From assembly GCF_000336635.1 (NCBI RefSeq), contig NZ_AOLY01000039.1:227035-291034 (forward strand): 64,000 bases of DNA. Reading direction: 5' to 3'. Positions 23,754 through 33,623 of this stretch are shown one piece after another; the stretch's first letter is position 1, and each line of letters starts with the position of its first letter. Both the position numbers and the translations under genes were made by a program. The notes beneath the pieces were generated by a model. That model saw nothing but the letters and a program-made list of their open reading frames with translations, was not told the origin of the DNA and searched no databases. This DNA comes from Haloarcula japonica DSM 6131 (GTDB taxonomy: Archaea > Halobacteriota > Halobacteria > Halobacteriales > Haloarculaceae).

Positions 23754-25391
23754 ATGGCGGAAGACCCCTACGAGGTCGGCCGCGGCGGTTCCCGGGCGTT
23801 CTGGGCCGACTCCGTCGCCGACGCCATCGAGGCACGGGACCCCGACGAACCAATCGTCATCAAGGGCGGCGTCTCCCCGTCGGGCGTCCCCCACATTGGT
23901 CACTTCAACGAGATTATGCGGGGCTACTACGTCGCTGAGGCCCTGCGTGACCGCGGTCACGAGGTCCGGCAGGTGTTTACCGCTGACGACAAGGACCGTC
24001 TGCGGGCGGTTCCCCGCCAGCTCGCCGACCTCGACTGGAACGTCGTCGGTCTCGGCGAGGTCGACGCCGGCGCGCTCGGGCGGAACCTCGGGAAACCATA
24101 CACCGACATCCCGGACCCCTTCGGCTGCTGTGACTCCTATGGCGCACACTTCACGACGCTCCTGCGGAAAAGCGCCGAACTGGTCGGCGTCGACGTGGAG
24201 TTCGTCTCGAACACCGAGCTGTACGCCGACGGCGAGTTCGAACCCGTGACCCGCCGCGTGCTCGAACGCGCCGACCGGGCCCGCGACGTGCTCGCGGAAT
24301 ACCAGAACAAAGTCGACGACGACTACGTGCCCTTCCTCCCCCAGTGTGCCGACTGCGGGAAGATCACCGAGGGCGTCACGGCGGTCGATCTCGACGCCGG
24401 CGAAGTCGAGTACGTCTGTGAAGACGTCGAGGCCGGCGACCAGACCATCGAGGGCTGTGGGCACGAGGGCACAGCAACGCTCCGGGACGGAAAGCTCCCG
24501 TGGCGCTTCGAGTGGCCCGCCCAGTGGGAGATCCTGGGCGTCGACTTCGAGCCGTTCGGCAAGGACCACGCGGAGGGGTCCTGGCCCTCCGGCGAAGACG
24601 TCGCCGAGAACGTGCTTGACATCCAGCCGCCGGTCCCGATGGTGTACGAATGGTTCACGCTCGACGGGGAGCCGCTCTCCTCCTCCTCGGGCAACGTCAT
24701 CACCGTCGACGAAGTGCTCGACATCCTCGAACCGGAAGTGTTCAAGTACTTCTTCGTGAAGGACCCGCGGAAGCAGCGGGATTTCTCCGTCGAGAACGTC
24801 GACCAGCTCGTCGACGAGTTCGACCGCTTCGAGCGGCGGTACTTCGGTGACGCGGATGGGAGCGAGGATGAGGTGGAACTCGCCGAGCGAGCCTATCCGA
24901 TGGTCGTCGACGAGCCAAGCGAGGAGCAGGTCCGTATCCCCTACACCTTCGCGGCCGTACTCGGGATGACCGACGACCCGGAACAGCGGGAGCAGATCGC
25001 CCGGAAGGAGGGCCACATCCCGGACGACGCGCCGGATTGGGCCGTCGAGCAAGCGCTCGCCCGCGTCGAACGCGCCCAGGAGTGGGCCAGCCTGACGAAC
25101 AACGAGTTCAACTATGAGCTCAAGCGAGCTGAGATGCCCGACGTGTCCTTCGACGACGCGACGGCAGCCGCGCTGGACGAACTGGCCGACTTCATCGCCG
25201 AGGGCCACGACGGCGAGGCGATCCAGTCTGAAATCTACGAGACGGCGAAGCGAAACGACATCGACATCAGTGAGTTCTTTTCCGCCGGCTACCGGCTGCT
25301 GTTCGACGATACCGAAGGTCCACAGCTCGGGACGTTCATCGCGAAACTGGACCGGGAGTTCGTCGTGGAACGCTTCCGCCGGAACGAATAG
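23754..25391 (+). CDS. lysS: Lysyl-tRNA synthetase, class I
   Basis: Charges tRNA-Lys using the class I (Rossmann) fold found mainly in archaea rather than the class II enzyme. The 545-residue protein has the HIGH-type motif in PSGVPHIGHFNEIM near residues 42-55, a zinc-binding-like cluster with CADCGK at about residue 200, and the KMSKS-like SSSSGNVITVDE at about residue 305. The C-terminal helical domain binds the anticodon. The start at 23754 follows the pyrH TAG with no spacing, implying translational coupling of a nucleotide kinase with a synthetase. Confidence 0.95.
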   Translation: MAEDPYEVGRGGSRAFWADSVADAIEARDPDEPIVIKGGVSPSGVPHIGHFNEIMRGYYVAEALRDRGHEVRQVFTADDKDRLRAVPRQLADLDWNVVGLGEVDAGALGRNLGKPYTDIPDPFGCCDSYGAHFTTLLRKSAELVGVDVEFVSNTELYADGEFEPVTRRVLERADRARDVLAEYQNKVDDDYVPFLPQCADCGKITEGVTAVDLDAGEVEYVCEDVEAGDQTIEGCGHEGTATLRDGKLPWRFEWPAQWEILGVDFEPFGKDHAEGSWPSGEDVAENVLDIQPPVPMVYEWFTLDGEPLSSSSGNVITVDEVLDILEPEVFKYFFVKDPRKQRDFSVENVDQLVDEFDRFERRYFGDADGSEDEVELAERAYPMVVDEPSEEQVRIPYTFAAVLGMTDDPEQREQIARKEGHIPDDAPDWAVEQALARVERAQEWASLTNNEFNYELKRAEMPDVSFDDATAAALDELADFIAEGHDGEAIQSEIYETAKRNDIDISEFFSAGYRLLFDDTEGPQLGTFIAKLDREFVVERFRRNE

Positions 25392-25442
25392 GTCGGAGTA
25401 GGCGAGTCCTACCAGTCCGTATCGCCCTGTTGAAGGTCATTT

Positions 25443-25619
25443 TCAGGGCGACTGTTCCTGCGTGTCGACCCGCTCGAACATCGGGCCGAGTCGCTCCTCG
25501 TAGCATGGCCGACAAACGTACACATCGAGCACGCCGGCCTCGCTGTGGATATGAATCACGGTATGGACTGTCGCATCGAACGGGACCGTCTCACCGCAGA
25601 TACCACAGGTTTCTGGCAT
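25443..25619 (-). CDS. Small zinc-finger protein, 58 aa
   Basis: An ATG-started minus-strand frame of 58 codons. The product starts MPETCGICGETVPFDATVHT and has two CxxC knuckles, Cys5-Gly-Ile-Cys8 and Cys36-Arg-Pro-Cys39, enough to bind one zinc ion. Between them is a beta-like HTVIHIHSEAGVLDVYV segment, and after the second pair a helix (YEERLGPMFERVD). It resembles the many small two-knuckle zinc-finger proteins of haloarchaea, for which regulatory roles have been reported. Convergent with lysS. Function unknown. Confidence 0.75.
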   Translation of the reverse strand: MPETCGICGETVPFDATVHTVIHIHSEAGVLDVYVCRPCYEERLGPMFERVDTQEQSP

Positions 25620-25815
25620 TGGTCACACCGAACTGTCATACGTCCTCATGGAACATAGAAGGAGAGGATAGTACAACCCCGTGTCGTCGCAAACTGGACC
25701 ATGATCCCGCCCAGCGGCAGGGCAGAACAGGCGACAGACGGCGGTATCGAAACGAAATCACAGCGCCGTGGCACAAACCAAACCCTCTTGCTTGGCTACG
25801 CCTAGTTCCGGGTAA

Positions 25816-27582
25816 ATGGTGAGTACGCTGACGTGGGTCCTCGCGGGCCTTGTCGCTTACACCCTCCTCGCGATGGCGCTGCGGACCCGCGGCGTTGTCC
25901 CCGAATATATTCGTTTTAGCGGCCCGATTACGACAATTCACACACAGAAGGGCAAGGCCGTGCTCGACTGGCTCGCGCGTCCCAAGCGGTTCTGGCGGGC
26001 CTGGGGGAACCTCGGCGTCGGGTTCGGACTCGTTGTGATGGTCGGCTCCTTCCTCCTCGTCGCCCTCGGGGCCTACCAGGCGCTCGTCAACCCACAGCCC
26101 TCCGCGCTGAACGAACCCCGGAACGCGCTGGCGATTCCCGGCGTGAACGACTTCCTCCCGCTGTCGGTCGCGCCCGAGATCGTGCTCGGATTGTTGCTCG
26201 GCCTCGTCGTCCACGAGGGTGGCCACGGATTGTTCTGCCGTGTCGAAGACATCGATATCGAGTCGATGGGGCTTGCCCTACTGGCTATTATCCCCATCGG
26301 CGCGTTTGTCGAACCCGACGAGGACGAACTCCTCCGCACCGACCGCGGCTCCCAGACCCGGATGTACACGGCCGGTGTGACCAACAACTTCGCGCTCGCG
26401 ATCATCACGCTCCTGTTGCTGTTTGGACCAGTCGCCGGTGCTGTTGCTGTCGTTGACGGTGTACCGGTCGGGAGCCCGATCAACGGAACCCCTGCTGCCG
26501 ATGCGGGCATCGAGTCGGGCGACGTCATCACGGCAGTCGACGGCCAGTCGGTCGAGAACCAGCAGAAGCTCGAATCGGTGTTAGCCGAAAGCGATGCACA
26601 GACCGTCGAGGTAGCCCGTAAAGACGCCGAAACCGTCACCGTGGAGCGGTCCGTCGTCGTCTCGGCGGCCCTTCAGAGCGCGCCGATCGGGACCGGTGAG
26701 ACGATTGTCTCGGTCAACGGGACCGCCGTGGCGACCGGCAGCGAGTTCGAGCAGGCGGCCCGGGACCACCCCGTTGCGACACTCGAAACCGAGTCTGGAG
26801 AGACTGTCACGACTCCTCTGGGTGCGTACGTGCTGGTCGCCGAGAACGGCCCGCTCGCCGGAGATGGGGCCCCGAGCGGCGAGGGCATGATCATCACCGA
26901 AGTCAACGGGGAACGAACACACAGCGGGGCGGCGCTGATGCAGGCCCTCGAGGGCGGTGAACCCGGTGACCAGGTGACGATCACCGGCTACGTCGATGGA
27001 GAACGTGAAACCTACGAGGTCACGATGGCCGAGAGCGACCAGGTGGACAACGGGATCATCGGCGTCAGCATCCAGCAGGGCATCAGCGGCATCCAGGTCA
27101 GCGACTTCGGCATCGACGCCTACCCCGCCGCCGCGTTCCTCGAATTCCTCGGCGGGTCGCCGGACACCCCCACGTCTGTCTCCGAGTTCTCGTTCGCCCA
27201 GCGGATCTTCAGTACGCTCTTGCTCCCCTTCATCGGCGTCGCCGGCGGCTTCGGCTACAACTTCGCCGGCTTCACCGGGATCGCGACGAACTTCTACACG
27301 GTCCAGGGACCGCTCGGGGCGCTCGGAACGACGCCGGTGTTCCTGCTCGCGAACGTCCTGTTCTGGACAGGCTGGATCAACCTCGTCATCGGCCAGTTCA
27401 ACCTCATTCCGACGTTCCCGCTCGACGGCGGCCACATCCTCAGGGCCGCGACTGAGTCGTTCGTCTCGCGGCTCCCCGTCTCTGACGGGCGACGGGTGAC
27501 GACGGCCGTCTCCATCGCGATCACGGTGTCGATGATCAGCGGCCTCCTGTTGATGGTGTTCGGCCCGCGGCTGCTGACCTGA
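25816..27582 (+). CDS. Site-2 protease (M50) with PDZ domains
   Basis: A 588-residue intramembrane metalloprotease. An N-terminal helix (MVSTLTWVLAGLVAYTLLAM) and a second at about 66-90 precede the zinc motif HEGGH at residues 133-137. Two extracellular PDZ-like domains follow, seen as AADAGIESGDVITAVDGQSV at about 223-242 and GEGMIITEVNGERTHSG at about 355-371, each able to bind C-terminal peptides. The last part holds more helices and the LIPTFPLDGGHIL motif providing the third zinc ligand. This layout matches bacterial RseP-like enzymes that act in regulated intramembrane proteolysis. Substrate unknown. Confidence 0.9.
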   Translation: MVSTLTWVLAGLVAYTLLAMALRTRGVVPEYIRFSGPITTIHTQKGKAVLDWLARPKRFWRAWGNLGVGFGLVVMVGSFLLVALGAYQALVNPQPSALNEPRNALAIPGVNDFLPLSVAPEIVLGLLLGLVVHEGGHGLFCRVEDIDIESMGLALLAIIPIGAFVEPDEDELLRTDRGSQTRMYTAGVTNNFALAIITLLLLFGPVAGAVAVVDGVPVGSPINGTPAADAGIESGDVITAVDGQSVENQQKLESVLAESDAQTVEVARKDAETVTVERSVVVSAALQSAPIGTGETIVSVNGTAVATGSEFEQAARDHPVATLETESGETVTTPLGAYVLVAENGPLAGDGAPSGEGMIITEVNGERTHSGAALMQALEGGEPGDQVTITGYVDGERETYEVTMAESDQVDNGIIGVSIQQGISGIQVSDFGIDAYPAAAFLEFLGGSPDTPTSVSEFSFAQRIFSTLLLPFIGVAGGFGYNFAGFTGIATNFYTVQGPLGALGTTPVFLLANVLFWTGWINLVIGQFNLIPTFPLDGGHILRAATESFVSRLPVSDGRRVTTAVSIAITVSMISGLLLMVFGPRLLT

Positions 27583-27630
27583 GAACGGGGTTTCGTTAGC
27601 CATTTACTCCCCGCCGCGAAAGCCGGGCGT

Positions 27631-29370
27631 ATGTTCCTGCAGCTCCGTGCGGAGGTCGAGGACGCCCTCGCCGACGCACTCACAGCCCTCGACCTGCCGG
27701 CCGAGGACCTCGGTATCGAGGAACCCCCGGAGGACGTCGACGCCGTGCTGGCGTCGAGCGTTGCCTTCCGGCTGGCTGGCGAGGTCGGTACCGCACCACC
27801 AAACGTCGCCAGCGACATCGCCGAGGCGATTGACCATGACGACCTCACCTACGTCAGCGACGTGACGACACAGGGGCCGTACGTCAATTTCCTCCCGAGC
27901 GAAGCGTACTTCGCTGAGACCCTGCAATCGGTCACGGAGAGCGGGTTCGGCCGGCTTCCCGACCGCGACACCAGCGTCGTCGTCGAACACACCTCTGCGA
28001 ACCCGACCGGCCCGGTCCACGTCGGGCGAGCGCGAAACCCCATCATCGGCGACGCCGTCGCCCGTGTACTCGATTACGCCGGCTACGAGGTCGACCGCCA
28101 CTACTACGTCAACGACGCGGGCCGGCAGATCGCGGTGTTCACCTGGGCCTACGAGACCTTCGACGAGGACGACCTGCCCGAGCCCGAACGGGAGTCCCCC
28201 GAGTACGAGATGGTCCGGTACTACCGCAAGGGCAACACTGTCCTCGAAGACGGAGACCCCGACGAAGTCGAGGCGGCTGAGTCCGAGATCCAATCTATTC
28301 TGCAGGGCCTGGAAGACGGCGACGAGGAGACCTACGAGCGCGTCGCCGAGGTCGTCGACACCGTGTTGGGCGGGATGCAGACCACGCTCGGCCGCCTCCC
28401 GGCGGAGTTCGACGAATTCGTCAAGGAGACGCGGTTCATGCGCAACGGCGATACGGACGACCTGGTCGACCGGCTGCAGGAACTCGACTGCGCCGTCTAC
28501 GAGGAGGACGCCTGGCAGCTGGACCTGCCTGACTTCGAAAAGAACCTCGTGTTCCTGCGCTCGGACGGCACGTCGCTGTACACCACTCGGGACCTGGCCC
28601 ACCACGAGTGGAAGTTCGAGAACTACGACCGCGCCGTCACGGTCCTGGGCGAGGACCACAAGCTGCAGGCCGACCAGCTCTCGGCAGCCCTAGAACTGCT
28701 CGGCAACGATACCGACCAGCTCCGGCAGGTGTTTTACTCCTGGGTGAACCTCCCGGAAGGCGGAATGAGCACGCGCGAGGGGACCGGTATCGACCTCGAC
28801 GACCTGCTCGATGAGGCTATCGACCGCGCGCGCGAAGAGGTCGAGTCCCGGCTGGACGACCGGACCCGCGGCGACCTCGACGAGGACGACATCGACCGAA
28901 TCGCCCGCCAGGTCGGTATCGGGGCGGTGCGCTACGACATCGTCTCGAAACAGCCGACGAAGGGCATCACCTTCGAGTGGGACCGCGCGCTGGACTTCGA
29001 GGCCCAGTCCGCGCCCTACGTTCAGTACGTCCACGCACGTTGCTGTGGCATCCTGGGCGACGTGGAGACCGACATCCCCGACGAGCCCGACCTCGACCCG
29101 CTGTCGGAACCGGAGGAGCGCGACCTGCTCCGCGAACTGGCCCGATTCCCCGCCGTCATCGAGGCGGCGGCGGATGACCTGACGCCCCACACCGTCGCCA
29201 CCTACACCCGCGACCTCGCCGAGACGTTCAACGCATTCTACCGGGAGTGTCCGGTTCTCGACGCCGACCCCGAGACCCGCGCCGCGCGGCTGGCGCTCGT
29301 CGACGGGACCCGGACGGCCATAGCGAACGCGCTCGACGCACTAGGCGTCGAAGCGCCGACTTCGATGTAG
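27631..29370 (+). CDS. argS: Arginyl-tRNA synthetase
   Basis: Class I synthetase that charges tRNA-Arg. The 579-residue protein has an N-terminal additional domain ([17 protein letters not shown] onward), the HIGH-type signature [13 protein letters not shown] near residue 123, and the KMSKS-like [18 protein letters not shown] in the second half. The C-terminal DALR anticodon-binding domain is recognised from [13 protein letters not shown] to the end ([16 protein letters not shown]). It follows the M50 protease after 48 bases on the same strand and is convergent with the hydrolase gene. Confidence 0.95.
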   Translation: MFLQLRAEVEDALADALTALDLPAEDLGIEEPPEDVDAVLASSVAFRLAGEVGTAPPNVASDIAEAIDHDDLTYVSDVTTQGPYVNFLPSEAYFAETLQSVTESGFGRLPDRDTSVVVEHTSANPTGPVHVGRARNPIIGDAVARVLDYAGYEVDRHYYVNDAGRQIAVFTWAYETFDEDDLPEPERESPEYEMVRYYRKGNTVLEDGDPDEVEAAESEIQSILQGLEDGDEETYERVAEVVDTVLGGMQTTLGRLPAEFDEFVKETRFMRNGDTDDLVDRLQELDCAVYEEDAWQLDLPDFEKNLVFLRSDGTSLYTTRDLAHHEWKFENYDRAVTVLGEDHKLQADQLSAALELLGNDTDQLRQVFYSWVNLPEGGMSTREGTGIDLDDLLDEAIDRAREEVESRLDDRTRGDLDEDDIDRIARQVGIGAVRYDIVSKQPTKGITFEWDRALDFEAQSAPYVQYVHARCCGILGDVETDIPDEPDLDPLSEPEERDLLRELARFPAVIEAAADDLTPHTVATYTRDLAETFNAFYRECPVLDADPETRAARLALVDGTRTAIANALDALGVEAPTSM

Positions 29371-29433
29371 GTCCGGCCCACGTCGGGTATCCAGTATGAC
29401 AAGCGAACGCAGAGAATCAGTCCGGCTGGCTGG

Positions 29434-30225
29434 CTATTTTTCGAGGAACGCGTCGACTTCAGCTGCGATCAGTTCAGGTGCCTCAGCCGGGCCACTGTGG
29501 CTGACACCATCGAACTCGACGAATCGACTACGGGGCAGTGCATCGTGTACGTTTCGGGCACTCTGCCGGAGGAAATCCGGACCGTCGGTGCCGGATAGAA
29601 CGAGAGTGGGTGCGCCAACGTCGAGACGGTCTGGGAGTCGGTACTGTTCGACAGAGCGGTTCATCCGGACTACCTCCTCGGCGAGGGCCACACAGTCGGG
29701 CCAGACGGGCCACTCCGCAAGCCAGGCGTCGAGGTCCTCGATACCGTCGGGGTGCAGAACCTGTTCGATGTAGCGTTTCACCGCTTCCTCCCGTTTTCCG
29801 CCCTGTATGAGCGACGCCATTCGGTCGGCGAGGTCGGCGTCAGCCCGGTATTCGCCGGGCAGTACTGCCGGTTCGTATGCGACGACCGCTTCGACTGACA
29901 TAGTCGTCGCGGCTTCGATAGCAGTGAGTGCACCGTACGAGTGGCCGAACAGGATCGGGTCTCCGTCGACGGCTTCGACAAGGGCCTGAACATACCTGCT
30001 CTCGCGGTCCAGTACCTCGTCGGCACTCGTTTCCGCAGCGGAGTCGAGACAGGTCCCGAACCCCGGTCGCTGGGGGACGACAGCGCCGTATCCCTCGAAC
30101 GCCGGTACGACCGGTCCCCAGTACTCAATGGGAGCCATCCCGCCGTGCAGGAGCAGGAGTGGCTGGCCGTCGCCGTAGCGCTCGAACTCGACGTCGATCT
30201 CATCTGTCGATTGTGTTGGTTGCAT
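29434..30225 (-). CDS. Alpha/beta-fold hydrolase
   Basis: A 263-residue soluble alpha/beta hydrolase. The oxyanion region LLLHGGMAPIEYWGP is at about residues 25-39, the nucleophile elbow GHSYGALTAIEA has Ser at about residue 95, an acid residue lies near LSGTDGPDF, and the catalytic His is in the FDGVSHSGPAEAPELI segment near the C-terminus. No signal peptide. The substrate (ester, epoxide, haloalkane or other) cannot be told from sequence. The gene is divergent from the Bat-like regulator gene. Confidence 0.88.
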   Translation of the reverse strand: MQPTQSTDEIDVEFERYGDGQPLLLLHGGMAPIEYWGPVVPAFEGYGAVVPQRPGFGTCLDSAAETSADEVLDRESRYVQALVEAVDGDPILFGHSYGALTAIEAATTMSVEAVVAYEPAVLPGEYRADADLADRMASLIQGGKREEAVKRYIEQVLHPDGIEDLDAWLAEWPVWPDCVALAEEVVRMNRSVEQYRLPDRLDVGAPTLVLSGTDGPDFLRQSARNVHDALPRSRFVEFDGVSHSGPAEAPELIAAEVDAFLEK

Positions 30226-30369
30226 ACAACAATACGGTCGAGCGCCGTCGGGCTAAGCCGTTCTCTCAGTGATTGGGCCGTTTAAATGGGGGCGTCGAAA
30301 GCAGGCCGGGCAACCATGCCGATGCGCTGTTTCGACAGGCGCTTCAGCATCGGCAACGAGCGATGCCGT

Positions 30370-31068
30370 ATGGGGCTCATTGCAGAATTTCAGATAGACT
30401 GCGATGCGTTGCCGCTCGTGTCGGTTGCAGAGACGGTCCCCAAAGCGTCAGTTACCCTTTCCCTCCAGTACAACCATGGGCGTCGTCCGCTGTTTATTGT
30501 AACCGTGACGGGCGGGTCCAAGCAGACCATCGAGCGGGCGTTCACTGATGCCTACGACGTTCAGGAGTGGACGTGCATCGGTACGGCCGGTGACACCCGA
30601 CGGTATCAGGCGATGCCGGCGCTGAGCTTCGAGGAGCAACTCGGCGGCCAAATCAACGACTTAGACGGACTCGAAGCACTTGCCACGGCAGACGCCATAA
30701 TCGAACGGATAACCGTGACCGCGGATGGGTGGGAGCAAATGGGCTGGTTCGCCGACAGAGCGGCGTTCACCGAATTTTCCTCGTTCTGGCAACGGAACGC
30801 GGAGTTCGGACTGGAGCGGCTGACTCGGGATGCGGAGCCGAAGTCGCCCGGAAACGGGCTCACTGACAGGCAACTGGAAGCGCTACGGACGGCATACGAA
30901 ATGGGGTATTTCGAAATTCCACGACGTACATCGCTGGACACCGTGGCCGGAGAACTGGACATCTCTGCGTCGTCACTCTCAGAACGACTGCGCCGGGCAC
31001 AGACCCAACTGATTCAGGAAACGGTCGCAACGCTGTGGCCGCCGCTTCCGGAAACCCAGAAGCAGTGA
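30370..31068 (+). CDS. Bacterio-opsin activator-type HTH regulator
   Basis: A 232-residue protein of the haloarchaeal Bat-type HTH-10 family. Residues 1-150 form the N-terminal sensor-like domain (MGLIAEFQIDCDALPLVSVA; AIIERITVTADGWEQMGWF). The C-terminal HTH lies at about residues 165-225, with LTDRQLEALRTAYEMGYFE and RRTSLDTVAGELDISASSLS, the typical HTH-10 signature. Ligand unknown. ATG 30370 aligns with the usual family start; ATG 30316 or 30286 would add an atypical basic N-terminus. A gtttaaatg box at about 30281 would put the transcription start near 30308. Confidence 0.85.
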   Translation: MGLIAEFQIDCDALPLVSVAETVPKASVTLSLQYNHGRRPLFIVTVTGGSKQTIERAFTDAYDVQEWTCIGTAGDTRRYQAMPALSFEEQLGGQINDLDGLEALATADAIIERITVTADGWEQMGWFADRAAFTEFSSFWQRNAEFGLERLTRDAEPKSPGNGLTDRQLEALRTAYEMGYFEIPRRTSLDTVAGELDISASSLSERLRRAQTQLIQETVATLWPPLPETQKQ

Positions 31069-31120
31069 AAACGGTCGGAACAGCGGGCTGCAACTGGAAC
31101 AGCAGGCGGGCGCGGAAATG

Positions 31121-31936
31121 TCAGTTAAAGAGGCCAAACACGCCGCCGGAGTCCTCGTCGTCGGCATCGGAGTGGTCGTCGGTGTCTTCAAGGAACCACT
31201 CATCGTCGAGTATCGTCTCGATATCCGCTTCGGGGCTCTCGCCACGGAAGAACACACCCTCCAGCGCCTCGGTCAACCGCTGGTAGGCGTCTGCAGCCGT
31301 ACTATCGGGGGCGTTGAGTACGAGCGGTTCCTCGGTCGTCGCCTGCGGGTCGTCCGGAATGACCGCAAGGAGCGGGAACTCCATCTGCTCGGCGATGGCC
31401 GCGACATCAGTGTGGCGGGTCGCGCGGTTGATGATCGAACCGAGGACGGTCCCGTCGATTCGGTTCGCTAGCTGGGCCGTTTTGACCGTATCACCCACCG
31501 CAACGTCGTCGGGGGTCGTGACGAGGACGATTCCATCGGCCAGCCCGAGGGGCACGGCGACTTCGTGGCTCAGTCCAGCCCCGGTGTCGATCAACACCAC
31601 GTCGTAGGCATTTCGGAGCGTCTTGATGACTTTCCTGAGCTTTGCGGGATCAGCGTCCGCGAACGCCTCAAGCGACTGTTCGCCCGGAATCACCGTGAGC
31701 CCTCCTGGCGCATCAGTCAAAGCCTCACTCACGGCAGCCTCGCCAGCCAGAATCTCATGGAGGCTCTTATCGGGCTCTACAGAGAGCATCGAACCGAGAT
31801 TCGCCATCCCCAGATCGGCGTCGACGACGGCCACGTCGTAGTCCATCTCCTGCAGGACGGCCCCGAGATTGACCGCGGTCGTCGTCTTTCCGACGCCGCC
31901 CTTGCCGCCCGCAATCGTACACACGTACCCCGCCAT
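31121..31936 (-). CDS. minD: MinD/ParA-type P-loop ATPase
   Basis: A 271-residue deviant Walker A ATPase. The P-loop GGKGGVGKTTTAVNL is at residues 8-23, followed by the A' motif DADLGMANLG (about residue 42) and a GAGLSHEVAVPL segment in the switch region. The C-terminus is acidic and hydrophilic (EDTDDHSDADDEDSGG) and ends VFGLFN, a possible short amphipathic end. Haloarchaea carry several MinD paralogues, one known to position archaella and chemoreceptor arrays; the specific role here is unknown. ATG 31936 is preferred because a TATA box lies 33-40 bases upstream. Confidence 0.9.
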   Translation of the reverse strand: MAGYVCTIAGGKGGVGKTTTAVNLGAVLQEMDYDVAVVDADLGMANLGSMLSVEPDKSLHEILAGEAAVSEALTDAPGGLTVIPGEQSLEAFADADPAKLRKVIKTLRNAYDVVLIDTGAGLSHEVAVPLGLADGIVLVTTPDDVAVGDTVKTAQLANRIDGTVLGSIINRATRHTDVAAIAEQMEFPLLAVIPDDPQATTEEPLVLNAPDSTAADAYQRLTEALEGVFFRGESPEADIETILDDEWFLEDTDDHSDADDEDSGGVFGLFN

Positions 31937-32249
31937 AGTCTGATTGCTTGGGTACAATGCAGGCAGTCATATAAATGCGACTGTCATTTGTCGAACCGCT
32001 ACGTGACGGACCCCCCGGATGAGTCAGGAACACAGCCACTCAGATCATCAGACGGTCACGTCTGCTATATCGACCGTCCCACTTCGCCGCGCAGTTGTGC
32101 CGGAACTCTTCGTTTCGCTCCCGTCCGTCACGACTCCCGTTGGTCGCCGTTCCGGTTCGAGACCCCTCGCTCCGCTCGGGCTCTCGCTGCTCGCGCGCCC
32201 TTCGCTCCCTGTCAACAGGTTCTTACGCCACCTCGGCCAACATAGAGTA
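31937..32249. other. Divergent promoter region and GC-skewed leader of prf1
   Basis: 313 bases between minD and prf1. It holds the minD TATA box (ataaatg on plus, catttat on minus, at about 31969-31976) and a C/T-rich low-complexity stretch at 32100-32215 with repeated ctcg and ctccg units. An open plus-strand frame spans it but joins prf1 through unconserved sequence, so I treat it as noncoding. Confidence 0.5.
31969..31976 (-). promoter_or_regulatory. TATA-like box of minD
   Basis: tttatatg on the coding strand ends about 33 bases before ATG 31936, in a GC-rich surrounding, predicting a leader of only a few bases. Confidence 0.5.
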
Positions 32250-33506
32250 ATGAGCGAGCAGCAGGAACAGGAACAATCTGACAAGCAGAAATACGAGTTC
32301 CGGAAGGTCATAGAGGAACTCAAGGGGTACCAGGGCTCGGGAACCCAACTCGTCTCTATCTACATCCCCGAGGACAAGCTGATCAGCGACGTCGTCGCCC
32401 ATGTCACCCAGGAGCACTCCGAAGCCTCGAACATCAAATCGAAGGACACGCGGACAGCGGTGCAGGACGCACTCACTTCCATCAAGGACCGGCTCCGGTA
32501 CTACGACGTACGGCCACCCGACAACGGACTGGTCGTGTTCTCGGGCGCGTTCGACACCGGCGGCGGCCGGACCGACATGGTGACGAAGGTCCTCGAATCC
32601 CCGCCGGACCCCATCGAGTCGTTCCGCTATCACTGTGACTCGGAGTTCCTGACCGAGCCGCTAGAGCACATGCTGGCCGACAAAGGCCTGTTCGGCCTCG
32701 TCGTGCTCGATCGGCGCGAGGCCAACGTCGGCTGGCTGAAGGGCAAACGCGTCGAGCCCGTCAAGTCCGCCTCCTCACTGGTCCCGGGCAAACAGCGGAA
32801 AGGTGGCCAGTCCGCACAGCGTTTCGCCCGCCTCCGACTGGAAGCCATCGACAACTTCTATCAGGAGGTCGCGGGGATGGCCAACGACCTGTTCGTCGCC
32901 GACCGGCACGAACTGGACGGCATCCTCGTCGGCGGTCCCTCACCGACGAAAGACGAGTTCCTCGACGGCGACTACCTCCACCACGAGCTACAGGACATGG
33001 TTCTGGGGAAGTTCGACGTGGCCTACACCGACGAGTCAGGGCTGTACGACCTCGTTGACGCGGCCGACGACGTGCTGGCCGAACACGAGATGCTCCGGGA
33101 CAAGGAGCTCATGGAGGACTTCTTCAAGCAGCTTCACAACGGTGACAAAGCCACCTACGGCTTCGACCAGACGCGCCAGAACCTCAACATGGGCGCGGTC
33201 GAACAGCTGCTCATCTCCGAGGACCTCCGGAAAGACGTGGTCGCCTACACCTGCGAGAACGGCCACGACGAGTATGATCTCATCAACAGCAGCGCCGGGA
33301 CTGACGACCATGAGTGCTCCCGCTGTGGGGCCACCGTCGACGCCGAGGACGGCGAGCGCGAAGACGCCATCGACCACCTGATGCAACTGGCCGAGCAGCG
33401 CGGCACCGAGACGGTGTTTATCTCGACTGACTTCGAAAAAGGTGAACAGCTACTGACCGCGTTCGGCGGTGTCGCTGGTCTGCTGCGCTACTCGACTGGT
33501 GTCTAA
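32250..33506 (+). CDS. prf1: Peptide chain release factor aRF1
   Basis: Recognises all three stop codons and triggers peptide release, as eukaryotic eRF1. The 418-residue protein starts MSEQQEQEQSDKQKYEF. The N-domain NIKS motif (codon reading) is in EASNIKSKDTRTAVQDAL near residue 60, and the GGQ motif (peptidyl hydrolysis) is in RKGGQSAQRFARLRLEA at about residue 187. The C-terminal domain carries a CxxC-type minidomain (CENGHDEYDL and CSRCGA) typical of archaeal aRF1. ATG 32250 follows the conserved family start. Confidence 0.96.
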   Translation: MSEQQEQEQSDKQKYEFRKVIEELKGYQGSGTQLVSIYIPEDKLISDVVAHVTQEHSEASNIKSKDTRTAVQDALTSIKDRLRYYDVRPPDNGLVVFSGAFDTGGGRTDMVTKVLESPPDPIESFRYHCDSEFLTEPLEHMLADKGLFGLVVLDRREANVGWLKGKRVEPVKSASSLVPGKQRKGGQSAQRFARLRLEAIDNFYQEVAGMANDLFVADRHELDGILVGGPSPTKDEFLDGDYLHHELQDMVLGKFDVAYTDESGLYDLVDAADDVLAEHEMLRDKELMEDFFKQLHNGDKATYGFDQTRQNLNMGAVEQLLISEDLRKDVVAYTCENGHDEYDLINSSAGTDDHECSRCGATVDAEDGEREDAIDHLMQLAEQRGTETVFISTDFEKGEQLLTAFGGVAGLLRYSTGV

Positions 33507-33530
33507 CGCGACCGTTCTCTTACTGCTGGT

Positions 33531-33548
33531 CCGTCTTCGTGAAGACGG
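33531..33548. terminator. 8-bp inverted repeat after prf1
   Basis: ccgtcttc-gt-gaagacgg is a perfect inverted repeat 25 bases after the prf1 stop, in the gap between convergent genes. In RNA it would fold as a seven-bp stem with a cgtg loop. Probably a transcript 3' end or stability element. Confidence 0.4.
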
Positions 33549-33623
33549 TGTCATGATCGATGCCACGAAGCACGCTAGACCATTGCCGTCTGCTGTAACT
33601 CGAGAAACTGGCGATTTGCCGAC

